DNA of 64,000 nt. Origin: Saccharibacillus qingshengii (GTDB lineage: Bacteria; Bacillota; Bacilli; Paenibacillales; Paenibacillaceae). Positions within the stretch are counted from its first letter, which is position 1; every line of letters starts with the position of its first letter. Below are positions 16,861-26,169 of the stretch, piece after piece. The notes under the pieces are model-generated. The model ran no database searches, was not told the DNA's origin, and saw nothing but the letters and a program-made list of their open reading frames with translations. The stretch covers positions 221,758 through 285,757 of the forward strand of contig NZ_JAAZWC010000001.1 of the NCBI RefSeq assembly GCF_013185195.1, written 5' to 3'. Position numbers and translations under genes: made by a program.

Positions 16861-17727
16861 TCAGTACCGATCCAGAATCAGATTCGTCTTGAGCGAATCG
16901 GCAGGAACCAACCAGCCTTCCTCGTTCAGCTCGTCCATCAGTTCGGCGCGATTGGCGGAGGCTGCCGAGTAATCGTCCGTTTTGAACGAGATTTCGACCA
17001 GCGGTTCGGTGCCGGTGCCGGAAGCGCTTGGGATCGGCAGGACTTCGATATCGATCTCTACCCCGTTAAATTCGCCGGCATACTTGCTGACCTCAATCGG
17101 GCCGTGTACGCGCGATTTTTTCAGGATCGTTTTTCCCCAACCGTTCGAACGTGTCTTCTCCAGCTTGCCCGGGATTTCTTTGACGAGCAGTTCCAGCGCT
17201 TTGCTGGCGGAAGGCAGCGTCAGGCCGGTGGAGGCTTTGACCTTCTTCGTATTGGAGAAGCTCAAGGTCTGTTTGCCGTAACCCCAATCGACTTCGGCTT
17301 CGTAGTTTGTATCGGAAGAATCGAAACCGGCGGCGTTGGCGGCACTCAGCGCGGCATCAACTTGTCCGTGTTGCACCGCGAAGCGCTTTTTGTACGTCAG
17401 CTCGTAATCGGTTTTGTCTTCTTTTTTACGAAAACGCACGTTCCAGCCTTCGTTATTCAACTCTTGGGCATCTGTATCGAAATATTCCACCAATTGGCGC
17501 TTCGGCGCAGCCGTAATCTCAAAAGCATCATTGACCGAAGCTTGCAGTGATCCATTTGCGTTCAGTACGTCATTCGAATCGAGCAGGAATTTCACTTCGT
17601 AAGTCGGAGCTGCATTCGAAGCGGCATGCACCTGAGGCGCGGCACCCCAGCTGGTGAAGAGAACGGCGGCGCTCAAAGCGGTAACGGTGAGCTTTTGGGT
17701 GAACGTACTTGGACTTTTCGTATGCAT
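16861..17727 (-). CDS. Secreted CYTH-like protein
   Basis: A 288-residue exported protein: signal peptide (LTVTALSAAVLFTSWGAAPQVHA, cleavage about residue 35) followed by a CYTH/triphosphate-tunnel-like domain. Visible hallmarks are the opening YEVKFLLD strand, 'VEYFDTDAQELNNEGWNVRFRKKEDKTDYELTYKK' with its alternating charged residues, and the closing VEISFKTDD strand. Cytosolic CYTH enzymes hydrolyse triphosphates or polyphosphate with divalent metals; a secreted form would act at the wall or outside, so the substrate is unclear. Only part of the ExExK motif survives (EVK), so binding rather than catalysis is possible. The GAAGGAG site lies about 14 bases from the ATG, longer than usual. 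Confidence 0.7.
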   Translation of the reverse strand: MHTKSPSTFTQKLTVTALSAAVLFTSWGAAPQVHAASNAAPTYEVKFLLDSNDVLNANGSLQASVNDAFEITAAPKRQLVEYFDTDAQELNNEGWNVRFRKKEDKTDYELTYKKRFAVQHGQVDAALSAANAAGFDSSDTNYEAEVDWGYGKQTLSFSNTKKVKASTGLTLPSASKALELLVKEIPGKLEKTRSNGWGKTILKKSRVHGPIEVSKYAGEFNGVEIDIEVLPIPSASGTGTEPLVEISFKTDDYSAASANRAELMDELNEEGWLVPADSLKTNLILDRY

Positions 17728-17867
17728 TGCGGTTGATCCACTCCTTCGAAGGTTGGGGTTGAGTACCCTCTCACTTTAAAGGGGCAGGATCATAGCGGAA
17801 TGAACGCGAACGCGGATTCTGGTAAAAAATGGCCATACTTTGCTGATGGAGTCCAAGATTTTATCGA

Positions 17868-18767
17868 TTAAGGCTTCAGGAAACCCGGTTCCATATAACT
17901 CGGATTCGGATATTTATAGAAGCCTTCTCCGGCTGCTTTGCCCAATTTGCCCTGATCCACATAATTGTTCTTGAGCAGATCCGCTACCGCTTGATAGGCT
18001 TCGTCTCCGGTATGTTCGGCTCTTGTGCGTGCGATATGATAAGCGGTATTGATGCCGACGATATCGAGCATCCCGAACGGGCCAACCGGAGCGCCGGTCG
18101 CGACCATCCAGGTCTTGTCGATCGTTTCGATATCGGCAATTCCGGTGACCAGAAGTTTTTGCGCCGAACTGAGCAGCGGAACCAGCAGCGAGTTCACGAT
18201 ATAACCGGCCTGTTCTTTTTGCAGAGGAAGAGCGACCATGCCAATCTCTTTCGCGAACGCAATCACGTCACGGAATACCTGCTCGTCCGTGGTGGAGTGC
18301 TTCATAATCTCGGCCGTATTGTTTTTCCGGATCTCATTGGCAAAATGCAGCGCCAGGAACTTCTCCGGGCGGCCTGTAGCGTGCGCAAACTGGCTCGGCA
18401 GCAGCGTAGACGAATTGGTCGCGAAGATCGTATGGGCCGGAGCGGCCTGAGCCAGCTTTTGATAGAAATCGATCTTGATATCGACCGATTCCGGAACGGA
18501 TTCGATCACCAGGTCCGCATGCGCGGCGGCTTGAGTCAGATCGCTTTGGAAGGTCAAACGGGCCCATGCCGCTTCCAACGCTTCGTCACTTGCGCCCAGA
18601 TCCGCTTTGTAGAGCGGTTTGAGCTTTTCGATTCTTGCTCGGGCCTGATCCAGCGCCGCATCAGTGATATCGTAGACCGTTACGGCAAACCCGTGAAAAG
18701 CAACCTGAAAAGCGATTTGACTGCCCAGTACGCCGCTTCCGGCGATCAAAATATTCGTATAACCCAT
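17868..18767 (-). CDS. 3-hydroxyacyl-CoA dehydrogenase
   Basis: A 299-residue NAD-dependent oxidoreductase of the 3-hydroxybutyryl-CoA dehydrogenase family, interconverting 3-hydroxyacyl-CoA and 3-oxoacyl-CoA. The Rossmann motif is IAGSGVLGSQIAFQVAFHG near the N-terminus. 'SSTLLPSQFA' and 'LHFANEI' carry the catalytic Ser and His region ('LHFFNP' is usual), and the C-terminal helical domain holds 'PVGPFGMLDIVG' and 'GKAAGEGFYKY'. The ATG at 18767 is preferred: it follows CAGGAGTGG, and a good promoter at 18826-18853 places the transcript start downstream of the alternative ATG at 18821. No other beta-oxidation genes are adjacent, so the pathway is unknown. Confidence 0.87.
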   Translation of the reverse strand: MGYTNILIAGSGVLGSQIAFQVAFHGFAVTVYDITDAALDQARARIEKLKPLYKADLGASDEALEAAWARLTFQSDLTQAAAHADLVIESVPESVDIKIDFYQKLAQAAPAHTIFATNSSTLLPSQFAHATGRPEKFLALHFANEIRKNNTAEIMKHSTTDEQVFRDVIAFAKEIGMVALPLQKEQAGYIVNSLLVPLLSSAQKLLVTGIADIETIDKTWMVATGAPVGPFGMLDIVGINTAYHIARTRAEHTGDEAYQAVADLLKNNYVDQGKLGKAAGEGFYKYPNPSYMEPGFLKP

Positions 18768-18825
18768 GATTGAAACCACTCCTGTATATGAAATAAGTGC
18801 ACATATAAAAGTTGAACACAATTAT

Positions 18826-18853
18826 ATTGTATCCTATTTTTAAATAAAATCAA
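18826..18853 (-). promoter_or_regulatory. SigA-type promoter of the hydroxyacyl-CoA dehydrogenase gene
   Basis: On the minus strand TTGATT and TACAAT are 16 bases apart in an AT-rich stretch. This decides the start codon of the gene at 17868-18767. Confidence 0.65.
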
Positions 18854-18927
18854 TTTAAAATAATCAAATCGATACTTTTAATTTTTTGCATTAGGGTCGA
18901 GATTCATCCGTTCGCTGTTTGAATGGA

Positions 18928-19572
18928 TTACGTCGTCATTGCATCGAATCGCTGGATTGCCGTGAGCACTTCTGTAGGGCGGGACACCGTAAAGTCCGGC
19001 GAGATCCGTCTCATCGACTCGAGGGAATCGTATCCCCAAGCCGCCGATACCACATGGACTCCCGTGCGCCGTCCGGCTTTGATATCCCGCAGTTCATCCC
19101 CGATATACAGCACTTCTTCCGCTTTGAGATCGTTGCGCTTAAGAAAAGAACGAATCGCCCGGTGTTTGCCGAACAGGCTTCGCGCCGAACGAATCTGCTC
19201 AAAATGGTCGATGCCTTTATTTTGCAGGAAAGCCCGGATGTTTCGCTCCAGATTGGACGAAATGATACTGAGCGGATATCCTTTTTCATGCAGTTGGTCG
19301 ATCAGTTCTCCGATGCCCGGTTTCACTTCCAGATTCTCGATCCCCCGATGGTATCCCAGAACCACGTTCAACCCCAATGCCGGCATCCGGTAGAGCGGAA
19401 TCCCCAGCGCTTTTCGCCGTTGAGTGATCGAATGTCCGGCAAAAGGACCTTGGTCATCTTCGCGAATCGGGCGGTACCCGTGTTTTTGGGCTGCCCGGTT
19501 ATAGATTTTGCTGATTAGGGGACGGGAATGGACAATGGTCCCGTCAAAGTCGAAGATGATATGTCGAATCAT
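18928..19572 (-). CDS. HAD-superfamily phosphatase, paralogue 1
   Basis: A 214-residue HAD hydrolase of the phosphoglycolate-phosphatase type. Motif I is DFDGT (residues 8-12, nucleophile Asp8 and acid Asp10), motif II is SIISSN, the motif III Lys lies around FGKHRAI and motif IV is GDELRD, followed by AAWGYDS. A helical cap lies between motifs I and II. Expected to remove phosphate from a small cytosolic metabolite. A close paralogue sits at 26170-26832, and the two bracket the LysR/ABC/MBL block, which suggests duplication around that locus. The ATG follows CAGGAGG. Confidence 0.88.
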   Translation of the reverse strand: MIRHIIFDFDGTIVHSRPLISKIYNRAAQKHGYRPIREDDQGPFAGHSITQRRKALGIPLYRMPALGLNVVLGYHRGIENLEVKPGIGELIDQLHEKGYPLSIISSNLERNIRAFLQNKGIDHFEQIRSARSLFGKHRAIRSFLKRNDLKAEEVLYIGDELRDIKAGRRTGVHVVSAAWGYDSLESMRRISPDFTVSRPTEVLTAIQRFDAMTT

Positions 19573-19704
19573 GGCTAACGGCCTCCTGTGATACCGGCTG
19601 TCGCTTCAACGGACCGGCTGCTTTCTCCCTTTGTATTACATGCAAATGCCCGGACTGAAACAAGCAAACCGCGCACGGATCGTTTTCCTCGCCGGCTCCT
19701 TGAC

Positions 19705-20610
19705 TTACAAAGGCGTTTCTCTCAGCCATTCCGATACCTGATCCGTAAATTTCGCCAGCAGGGCCGAACGATACCGCTGCTTGTTGGTGACCATATAGAT
19801 GGAACGATTCAGACCGATCCCCGGGATGGCCCGCATCTGCAGCAGTCCGCGTTCGATCTCGTCTTGAACGGCAAGTCTGGACACAAACGAGACATGCTCG
19901 CCGAGCCGGACTGTCTGCTTGATCGCTTCCAATGAATCGAATTCGAGGTACGACGGCAGACGCCGCGAATGGGTCGCAAGCCATCGCTCCGTTAAGCGCC
20001 GCGTACTCGATTCCATCCCGTGCATGACAAAATACGAAGAAGCGATCTGTTCCGGCGTCGGAGCGTCGAGTGCCGCAAGTCTGTGCGAAGGCGCGAAAAT
20101 AAGCACCAGTTCGTCCCGGCAGAGCGGCTCGGCGATCAGTTCCGTCGACTCCAACGAGTCGGTCGACGCGATACCGAGATCGATCTCATGGCGCTCCAGC
20201 ATGTCCCGTACGGCCGGAGCCGTCTTGACCGACAGCGACACCTGTACGCCCGGATGAATACGCGCGAATCGGTGCAGCACACCGGGCAGAATATAGGTAG
20301 CGGGTACGTAGCTCGCGCCAATCCGCAGCGTGCCTTTGCGAAGCGTATCGAATTCGCTCACCGCACGCTGCGCTTCATTGGCCAGAGCGCCTATTTTGAC
20401 AGCGTAATGCTCAAGCGCACGGCCGGCGTCCGTCAGGACAATTTTGCCCATACGGGTCTCGAACAGTTTGACTCCGAAGTCTTTTTCCATGTTTTTCATA
20501 TGAAACGTAACGGTAGGCTGCTTCAAATTCAGCATTTCGGCTACCGTCGTGATCTTGTTGTATTTTTCGAGCAGCTCCACGATCTTCAGCTTGGTCAGAT
20601 TCAAGTTCAT
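19705..20610 (-). CDS. LysR-family transcriptional regulator
   Basis: A 301-residue LTTR. The winged helix-turn-helix is at residues 1-60 (ITTVAEMLNLKQPTVTFHMKNMEKDFGVKLFE) and the effector-binding substrate-binding-like domain at about 90-295 (GTLRIGASYVPATYILPGVL opens it). It is divergent from the ABC importer operon at 20810, with 200 bases between, so it most likely controls that operon in response to the imported ligand or a product. The recognition helix has TVTFHMK where many LTTRs have S.SRQI, typical of the CysL-like Bacillales subgroup. I could not pin down a T-N11-A operator. Confidence 0.9.
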   Translation of the reverse strand: MNLNLTKLKIVELLEKYNKITTVAEMLNLKQPTVTFHMKNMEKDFGVKLFETRMGKIVLTDAGRALEHYAVKIGALANEAQRAVSEFDTLRKGTLRIGASYVPATYILPGVLHRFARIHPGVQVSLSVKTAPAVRDMLERHEIDLGIASTDSLESTELIAEPLCRDELVLIFAPSHRLAALDAPTPEQIASSYFVMHGMESSTRRLTERWLATHSRRLPSYLEFDSLEAIKQTVRLGEHVSFVSRLAVQDEIERGLLQMRAIPGIGLNRSIYMVTNKQRYRSALLAKFTDQVSEWLRETPL

Positions 20611-20809
20611 CCTGTAGTGATCTTCCTTCCCTTTCGGGCCTATCTCGCACCCTCCTTATCAGTAAAATCTATGAATGTTAACAGGAATCATTGGAAAAAT
20701 TAATTCTGTGTTGATTTTCCGTTAATACGGGCAGCGAACAAGGACGTTAAACTGAATTTGTAAGCGGCGATCACGCTGAACAGTTAACGGAAGCAGGAAA
20801 GGAATGCAC

Positions 20810-21877
20810 ATGGACTTATACATTGAAGGATTGAGCAAAACGTTCGGGCCGACAACCGCGCTGCACCCGACCGACCTGATCGTCAAGGAAGGTACGTTCA
20901 CCACGCTGCTCGGTCCGTCCGGATGCGGCAAAACGACGCTGCTGCGCATGATCGCGGGCCTCGAAGCGCCGGATACCGGCACGATCTCGATCGGCGGCGA
21001 CACGCTGTTCGATGCTTCGCGCAAGCGCAGTACTCCGGCACATAAACGCGGATTCGGCATGGTATTCCAGGATTTTGCGCTTTGGCCGCATATGACGGTG
21101 TTCGAGAACGTCGCTTTTGGTCTTCGCACAAGCCGCCGGACCCAGGATCTGAAACAAACGGTCACACGCGCGCTTGAAAAAGTACAGCTCGGCGCGATGA
21201 TGGACCGCTATCCGCACCAGCTCTCCGGCGGTCAGCAGCAGCGGGTCGCTTTTGCCCGGGCCGTCGCGGTTCAGCCTCGCCTTGTCCTGTTCGACGAGCC
21301 GCTCAGCGCGCTGGATGCTTCGCTGCGCGAAGAGATGAGAGTCGAGATGCTCTCGCTTGTCCGGGACCTCGGCTTGACGGCGCTGTACGTGACGCACGAC
21401 CAGATCGAAGCGATGTCGATGTCCGACGAGATCGTCGTGATGCACAGCGGACGGGTGCTGCAGCGCGGAACGCCCGAAGAGATTTACGCCAAGCCGACCG
21501 ATCCGTTCGTGGCCCGCTTTATCGGGCGCTCCAATTGGATCACTGGAACTTCTCTCTCGGCAGAGCCGCTGCAGGCGACGAATGATGCCGATCTTGATCC
21601 GAAGAAGAACCCGCCGGAACCGGCAGGCACGCTCGCAATGTTCCGCCCGGAACATCTGCGCTGGGAGCCGCTTGGCGAAGGCGCCTGCGACGCCTATGAA
21701 GTCGAGGTCGTGCAGGCCAGCTATATGGGGGACCGCTACGAAGTACATGTGCAGGCCGACAACCAGACAGAGCGCTGGACGGCTTACCACGACTGCCGGA
21801 TTCCGGCGGGCAGCCGCATGACGGTGTATCTCCCCCGCAGGAAGCTGCATCGCCTGAACGTTTTGCCGCACGCTTAA
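20810..21877 (+). CDS. ABC importer ATP-binding protein (Fe3+/2-AEP/polyamine type)
   Basis: An ATPase of about 355 residues that powers an import system. Walker A is GPSGCGKTT, the signature is LSGGQQQRVAFARA, Walker B is LVLFDEPLSALD, and the H-loop is YVTHDQIEAM. A C-terminal TOBE-type regulatory domain follows from about residue 240, typical of PotA/FbpC/PhnT-like subunits. ATG 20810 is preferred over 20804, which abuts the AGGA site. First gene of a four-gene operon with the solute-binding lipoprotein, the fused permease and a beta-CASP protein. Substrate is inferred only from subunit types. Confidence 0.9.
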   Translation: MDLYIEGLSKTFGPTTALHPTDLIVKEGTFTTLLGPSGCGKTTLLRMIAGLEAPDTGTISIGGDTLFDASRKRSTPAHKRGFGMVFQDFALWPHMTVFENVAFGLRTSRRTQDLKQTVTRALEKVQLGAMMDRYPHQLSGGQQQRVAFARAVAVQPRLVLFDEPLSALDASLREEMRVEMLSLVRDLGLTALYVTHDQIEAMSMSDEIVVMHSGRVLQRGTPEEIYAKPTDPFVARFIGRSNWITGTSLSAEPLQATNDADLDPKKNPPEPAGTLAMFRPEHLRWEPLGEGACDAYEVEVVQASYMGDRYEVHVQADNQTERWTAYHDCRIPAGSRMTVYLPRRKLHRLNVLPHA

Positions 21878-21934
21878 CCTGTCGTTCGCCTGCTTTCTTT
21901 TATACTTAAATCAGATTTCCCAGGAGGAATACTT

Positions 21935-23023
21935 ATGTGGAACCGTACTTTTACCGTTAAAACAAAACTGGCCCGAACGGCCCCGATCGCACTGACGCTC
22001 GCTTTTGGCATGGCGCTTACCGCCTGCGGCAGCACGGGCAGCTCGACGCCGACCGCAGCCGCCGACCCGGCCGCCGCTGCCGGAAGCGCGCCTGCCAAGC
22101 AGACGCAGAGCGCGGATACCAAGCTGACCGTCTACACCGCCGGCCCCGAAGGACTCGCCAACAAGATCATCGAAGGCTATGAAGCCGAGAGCGGCGTAGA
22201 CGTCGAAGTGTTCCAGGGCACGACCGGCAAGATCCTGGCCCGCCTCGAAGCGGAGAAAAGCAACCCCGCGGCGGATATCGTCATTCTCGCGTCTCTCCCG
22301 GCTGCCCAAGGACTCAAAGCCGACGGATTGACCCTGCCGTATCCGGACGCGAAAAACGCGGATAAACTTAATCCCGATTGGTCGGATGCGGACGGCAATT
22401 ACTTCAGCGCCAGCGCTTCCGCTCTGGGCATCGCCTACAATACGAAGCTGATCACCACGCCTCCGACTTCCTGGGCGGATCTGAGCAAGCCGGAATACAA
22501 AGACCAAGTCAATATCCCCGATCCTTCCTTGTCCGGCTCCGCGCTCGATTTCATGACCGGCTACCTGAACGCGAACGGCGACAAAGGCTGGTCCTTATTC
22601 GAAAGCTACAAAGCCAACGGCGTGACAATGGCCGGAGCCAACAAGGAAGCGCTGGACCCGGTCATCACGGGCGCCAAAGGGATCGTAGTCTCGGCCGTCG
22701 ATTATATGACATACAGCGCCAAAGCCAAAGGCGAGCCGATCGATATCGTCTACCCGAGCGAAGGTACGGTCATCAGCCCGAGACCGGCGGCTATCCTTAA
22801 TACAACCGAACACGAAGCCAACGCCAAAGCGTTTATCGACTACCTGCTGTCTGACGAAGCGCAGAACATGGTATCCGAAGCCTATCTCATGCCGGGACGT
22901 ACCGATATCAAAGCTGAGAACCGGGCCAACCTCGACGAAATTCCGCAGCTGACCGTCGGTTGGGACTGGATGAACGAGAACGGTGCCGATGTGACGGAAC
23001 GCTTCCTGAAGTTGTTCAAGTAA
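21935..23023 (+). CDS. ABC importer solute-binding lipoprotein
   Basis: A 362-residue extracytoplasmic binding lipoprotein. Signal peptide with lipobox LTAC, Cys at about residue 31, then an Ala/Thr/Pro-rich linker and a type II periplasmic-binding fold opening with KLTVYTAGPEGLANKIIEGYE and containing 'FQGTTGKILARLEAEKSNPAADIVI'. This is the ferric-iron / 2-aminoethylphosphonate-type cluster. The tyrosine ligands of true ferric-binding proteins are not obvious, which favours a small organic anion such as a phosphonate; this is inference. It is followed after one base by the permease gene, with no clear ribosome binding site there, so translation is coupled. Confidence 0.88.
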   Translation: MWNRTFTVKTKLARTAPIALTLAFGMALTACGSTGSSTPTAAADPAAAAGSAPAKQTQSADTKLTVYTAGPEGLANKIIEGYEAESGVDVEVFQGTTGKILARLEAEKSNPAADIVILASLPAAQGLKADGLTLPYPDAKNADKLNPDWSDADGNYFSASASALGIAYNTKLITTPPTSWADLSKPEYKDQVNIPDPSLSGSALDFMTGYLNANGDKGWSLFESYKANGVTMAGANKEALDPVITGAKGIVVSAVDYMTYSAKAKGEPIDIVYPSEGTVISPRPAAILNTTEHEANAKAFIDYLLSDEAQNMVSEAYLMPGRTDIKAENRANLDEIPQLTVGWDWMNENGADVTERFLKLFK

Positions 23024-23024
23024 C

Positions 23025-24704
23025 ATGAACAAATCCCTGACGCTTAAACCGATCCGGGGATTGTCGGTCCTGCTGGCCCTGTTGGTCCTGACGGTCATGA
23101 TTGTCATCCCCCTGATCCAAATCTTTATCCAAAGCGTGTATCGGGACGGGGAGCTGCAGCTTGCAGCTCCCTTCCGTACGATTGCGGACGCCGATCTGGC
23201 CCAAGTCATGCTGAATACGGTCTGGCTCGGGATCTGCGTCATCGTCGGCACGACGCTGCTGGCTCTTCCGCTGGCCTGGATTATGGTCCATACGTCGATC
23301 GGCCGCATCAAAGGGCTGGAAGTGGTCCTGCTGATTCCCTTTATGACGCCTCCCTATATCGGTTCGATGGGCTGGATCCTGTTTATGCAAAAAAACGGCT
23401 ACCTGGAGCAGCTTGTCCCGGCCCTGGGGCGCATCGCCCCTTCTTTCTTCAGCTTCGGCGGCATGATCGCAATCATGAGCCTGCATCTGTTTCCGTTTCT
23501 GTACCTGCTGCTGCGCGGAGCGCTGGAGCGGATCGGCGGGAGTCTGGAAGAAGCGGCCTCCGTGCTGGGCGCTCCGGCCTGGTACCGATTCCGCCGTATC
23601 GTCGTCCCGCTGCTGCTGTCTTCGTTCGGTATGGGCGCCATGCTGATCTTCGTCAAAACGATTGCGGAGTTCGGCACCCCGGCCACGTTCGGCAAACGGA
23701 TCGGCTATGATGTCATGACGTCCGAGATCCATCGGTACGTCTCCAGCTGGCCGATCGATTTCGGCAAAGCGACTTCGCTGTCTTCGCTGCTGTTGACCGT
23801 GTGCCTCTTGATGTGGTACGTGCAGTCGGTCGTGAACCGGCGCTATACGTACAGCCTCGTCGGCGGCAAAGGCTCCCGGCGCTCCGCCGAAACGTCCCGC
23901 GGCCCGGTGCTGTGGCTTAGCGGATTGTTCGTTCTGCTGCTGCTGGTCTTCTCGATCGGGATCCCGTATTTCTCGATCGTCGCGGCTTCGACCATGAAGC
24001 TGCGCGGGGAAGGTTTGTCGTGGAGCAACACGACGCTGGATGCTTACCGGGAGCTGCTGAGCTTCGGGACGCCGGGGATGAAAGCCTTGATGAACAGTAT
24101 CTGGCTTGCACTTGCGGCTTCAAGTATCGCTGCGGTGCTCGGCACCTGGTTTGCGCTGGTGATTCGCCGTTCCAAAACGATCGGACAGCGTTCGGTCGAC
24201 CTGCTCAGCCTGCTGCCCAACACCGTGCCCGGTATCGTCATCGTCGTCGGTTTGATCCTGCTCTGGAACTCGCCGTGGATGCCGATTCCGCTGTACAACA
24301 CGGCCGGCATCGTCATTCTGACTTATGTGGTACTCTTCGTGCCTTATACCGTCCAATATGTCAAAAGCGCGGCCGGGCAGATTGACGGTTCCCTGATGCA
24401 GGCCGGGCAGGTATTCGGCGGAAGACCTTGGTATCTGCTATCGCGTATTACGCTGCCGTTGATTCTGCCCGGCATACTGGCCGGATGGACCATGACGTTC
24501 ACGATCGCTTCGCGCGAATTGGTCGGTTCCCTGCTGATTCTGCCGCCTTCGATGCAGACGTCGGCTACGTTTATCTTTGCGCAGTTCGAACAAGGCCAGG
24601 TATCGCTTGGCATGGCGATGGCTGTCGTGTCGGTCGGGTTCACGACGGTGATCCTGACGATTATGGAGAGCCTCGGCTCGAAAAGAAAGTGGAATAAACG
24701 ATGA
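23025..24704 (+). CDS. ABC importer permease, two fused halves
   Basis: A 559-residue integral membrane protein with two tandem permease domains of the FbpB/PhnU type. Each half has about six hydrophobic helices and an EAA loop: 'EEAASVLGAPAWYRFRRIVVPLL' in the first half and 'MQAGQVFGGRPWYLLSRITLPLI' in the second. One polypeptide thus supplies both halves of the channel for the ATPase at 20810. The stop overlaps the start of the next gene (ATGATGA), so the beta-CASP protein is translated from the same message by coupling. Confidence 0.9.
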   Translation: MNKSLTLKPIRGLSVLLALLVLTVMIVIPLIQIFIQSVYRDGELQLAAPFRTIADADLAQVMLNTVWLGICVIVGTTLLALPLAWIMVHTSIGRIKGLEVVLLIPFMTPPYIGSMGWILFMQKNGYLEQLVPALGRIAPSFFSFGGMIAIMSLHLFPFLYLLLRGALERIGGSLEEAASVLGAPAWYRFRRIVVPLLLSSFGMGAMLIFVKTIAEFGTPATFGKRIGYDVMTSEIHRYVSSWPIDFGKATSLSSLLLTVCLLMWYVQSVVNRRYTYSLVGGKGSRRSAETSRGPVLWLSGLFVLLLLVFSIGIPYFSIVAASTMKLRGEGLSWSNTTLDAYRELLSFGTPGMKALMNSIWLALAASSIAAVLGTWFALVIRRSKTIGQRSVDLLSLLPNTVPGIVIVVGLILLWNSPWMPIPLYNTAGIVILTYVVLFVPYTVQYVKSAAGQIDGSLMQAGQVFGGRPWYLLSRITLPLILPGILAGWTMTFTIASRELVGSLLILPPSMQTSATFIFAQFEQGQVSLGMAMAVVSVGFTTVILTIMESLGSKRKWNKR

Positions 24705-26005
24705 TGAAATTACAAGTTTGGGGCGGAGCCGGCGAACACGGCCGCTCCTGCTATCGCCTTGTCGGCGAACGCCGCCTGCTGCTCGACTGCGGCGTCAAGA
24801 AAGAAGACCGGGGCCTCTATCCGCTGCTGAATCCTTCGGAGATCCCGGACCTGACTTCCGTCTTCCTCTCCCATGCGCACGAAGACCATGCGATGGCTCT
24901 GCCCCTGCTCTATAAGCACGGGTACGAAGGCGCAATCTGGACGACCCGCGCTACGGCCAGGCAGCTGAACAAAGGCTTCGACAGTTGGGAGCATTTCGTT
25001 GCGTCACGCGGAGGAACCCTCCCTTACGGGCCGGAGCATATCGAAGCCATGCAGTTTCTCTATCTGGAAGACTACGCACCTCCCTGTCAATGGTTCGAAT
25101 GGGCAGCCTCCCACTCCGGCGAAGAACCGATTCGAATCATGTGGGGCCGTACAGGCCACCTATCCGGTTCGATCTGGCTGCGTCTGCAGACCGAAGGCCG
25201 GCACATCTTCTTCTCCGGCGATTACACCCGGGAGTCCATTCTGTTGGAAGCCGACTCTCCCGCCGTTTCCGAAGAACCGATCGCCGACCTGTCTATTGTG
25301 GACAACGCCTACGGGACGGACGACGAAACGCAGGAAATCAAGCTGGAACGAATTCGGTCCGAGATTCGAAGTATATTGGAAAAAGGTGGACGGGTGCTTC
25401 TTCCCGTGCCGGCTTTTGGACGCAGCCAGGACCTGCTGATTTGGGCCTGCCAGTCTCTTGCGCCTTACCGGGTCTTGGTCGAGCGCGCCATCTGGCAGGG
25501 ACTGCTTCATCTGGTCGATGACCCGCTCTGGCTCCGGCCCGGCGTCGCGGCGCATATCCGGACCTTGACGCAGGCGTGTTCGCCTCGTCTGGTTGTTATC
25601 GATAACGAAGCGGAACGATCGGAAGCACTTGGGAGCGCTGGCCCCTGTCTTATCTTGACTGCCGACGGGATGCTGGAATCGGCGGTATCGCAGGCGTATG
25701 TGGAGCATCTTGCACCCGATTCGGACAATCTGATCCTCCTGACCGGACATGCTTCCCGGGGAACGCGCGCCCGCATGCTGCTCGACAACCAGCTGCCGGA
25801 TGTCCGCTGCCGGGTTATGCACCAGTTTTACAAAGTTCATCAAGGTATCGGCGACGTTCGGCTTATGCTTGAGGAAGCTCCTGCGGCAGCGGTCGTATTG
25901 GTCCATGCGCCCGATGTCTCTACCCGCGAAGTCTGCCGTATTTTGCAAATCGAAGGCCGGGAAGGTTTGATCCCGCTTACGCCGGGAATGGAAATCGTGA
26001 TTTGA
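24701..26005 (+). CDS. MBL-fold beta-CASP-like hydrolase
   Basis: A 434-residue metallo-beta-lactamase-fold protein. The metal motif HAHEDH (SHAHEDHAMALP, about residues 59-70) is complete, with a further ligand at GHLSGS and Asp in FSGDYTRE. A beta-CASP-like insertion follows, with 'PVPAFGRSQDLL' and 'LTGHASRGTRARML', and the C-terminal His motif is VLVHAPD. Family members are nucleases (CPSF/RNase J relatives), but phosphoesterase MBL proteins such as PhnP occur in phosphonate operons. Its coupling to an importer points to processing of the imported compound; a nuclease role here would be odd. A terminator follows. Confidence 0.82.
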   Translation: MMKLQVWGGAGEHGRSCYRLVGERRLLLDCGVKKEDRGLYPLLNPSEIPDLTSVFLSHAHEDHAMALPLLYKHGYEGAIWTTRATARQLNKGFDSWEHFVASRGGTLPYGPEHIEAMQFLYLEDYAPPCQWFEWAASHSGEEPIRIMWGRTGHLSGSIWLRLQTEGRHIFFSGDYTRESILLEADSPAVSEEPIADLSIVDNAYGTDDETQEIKLERIRSEIRSILEKGGRVLLPVPAFGRSQDLLIWACQSLAPYRVLVERAIWQGLLHLVDDPLWLRPGVAAHIRTLTQACSPRLVVIDNEAERSEALGSAGPCLILTADGMLESAVSQAYVEHLAPDSDNLILLTGHASRGTRARMLLDNQLPDVRCRVMHQFYKVHQGIGDVRLMLEEAPAAAVVLVHAPDVSTREVCRILQIEGREGLIPLTPGMEIVI

Positions 26006-26043
26006 AGCTCGAATTCGAAGATCGAACAGCCCCGGAATCTTAT

Positions 26044-26086
26044 TAAAAAAAGCCCATTATCCCTATATAGGGATAATGGGCTTTTG
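26044..26086 (+). terminator. Terminator formed by a perfect 32-bp palindrome
   Basis: AGCCCATTATCCCTAT is followed directly by its exact reverse complement, flanked by an A run on the left and TTTT on the right. It ends the importer operon and may serve both strands. A perfect palindrome without a designated loop is uncommon. Confidence 0.85.
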
Positions 26087-26169
26087 CTTTTGGATGTTGC
26101 GGAAGCTTGCGGAACGGTTTGAAACGAATAGCAAATGCTTGCTTGAAAACTTAAAATAACGCTTACATT

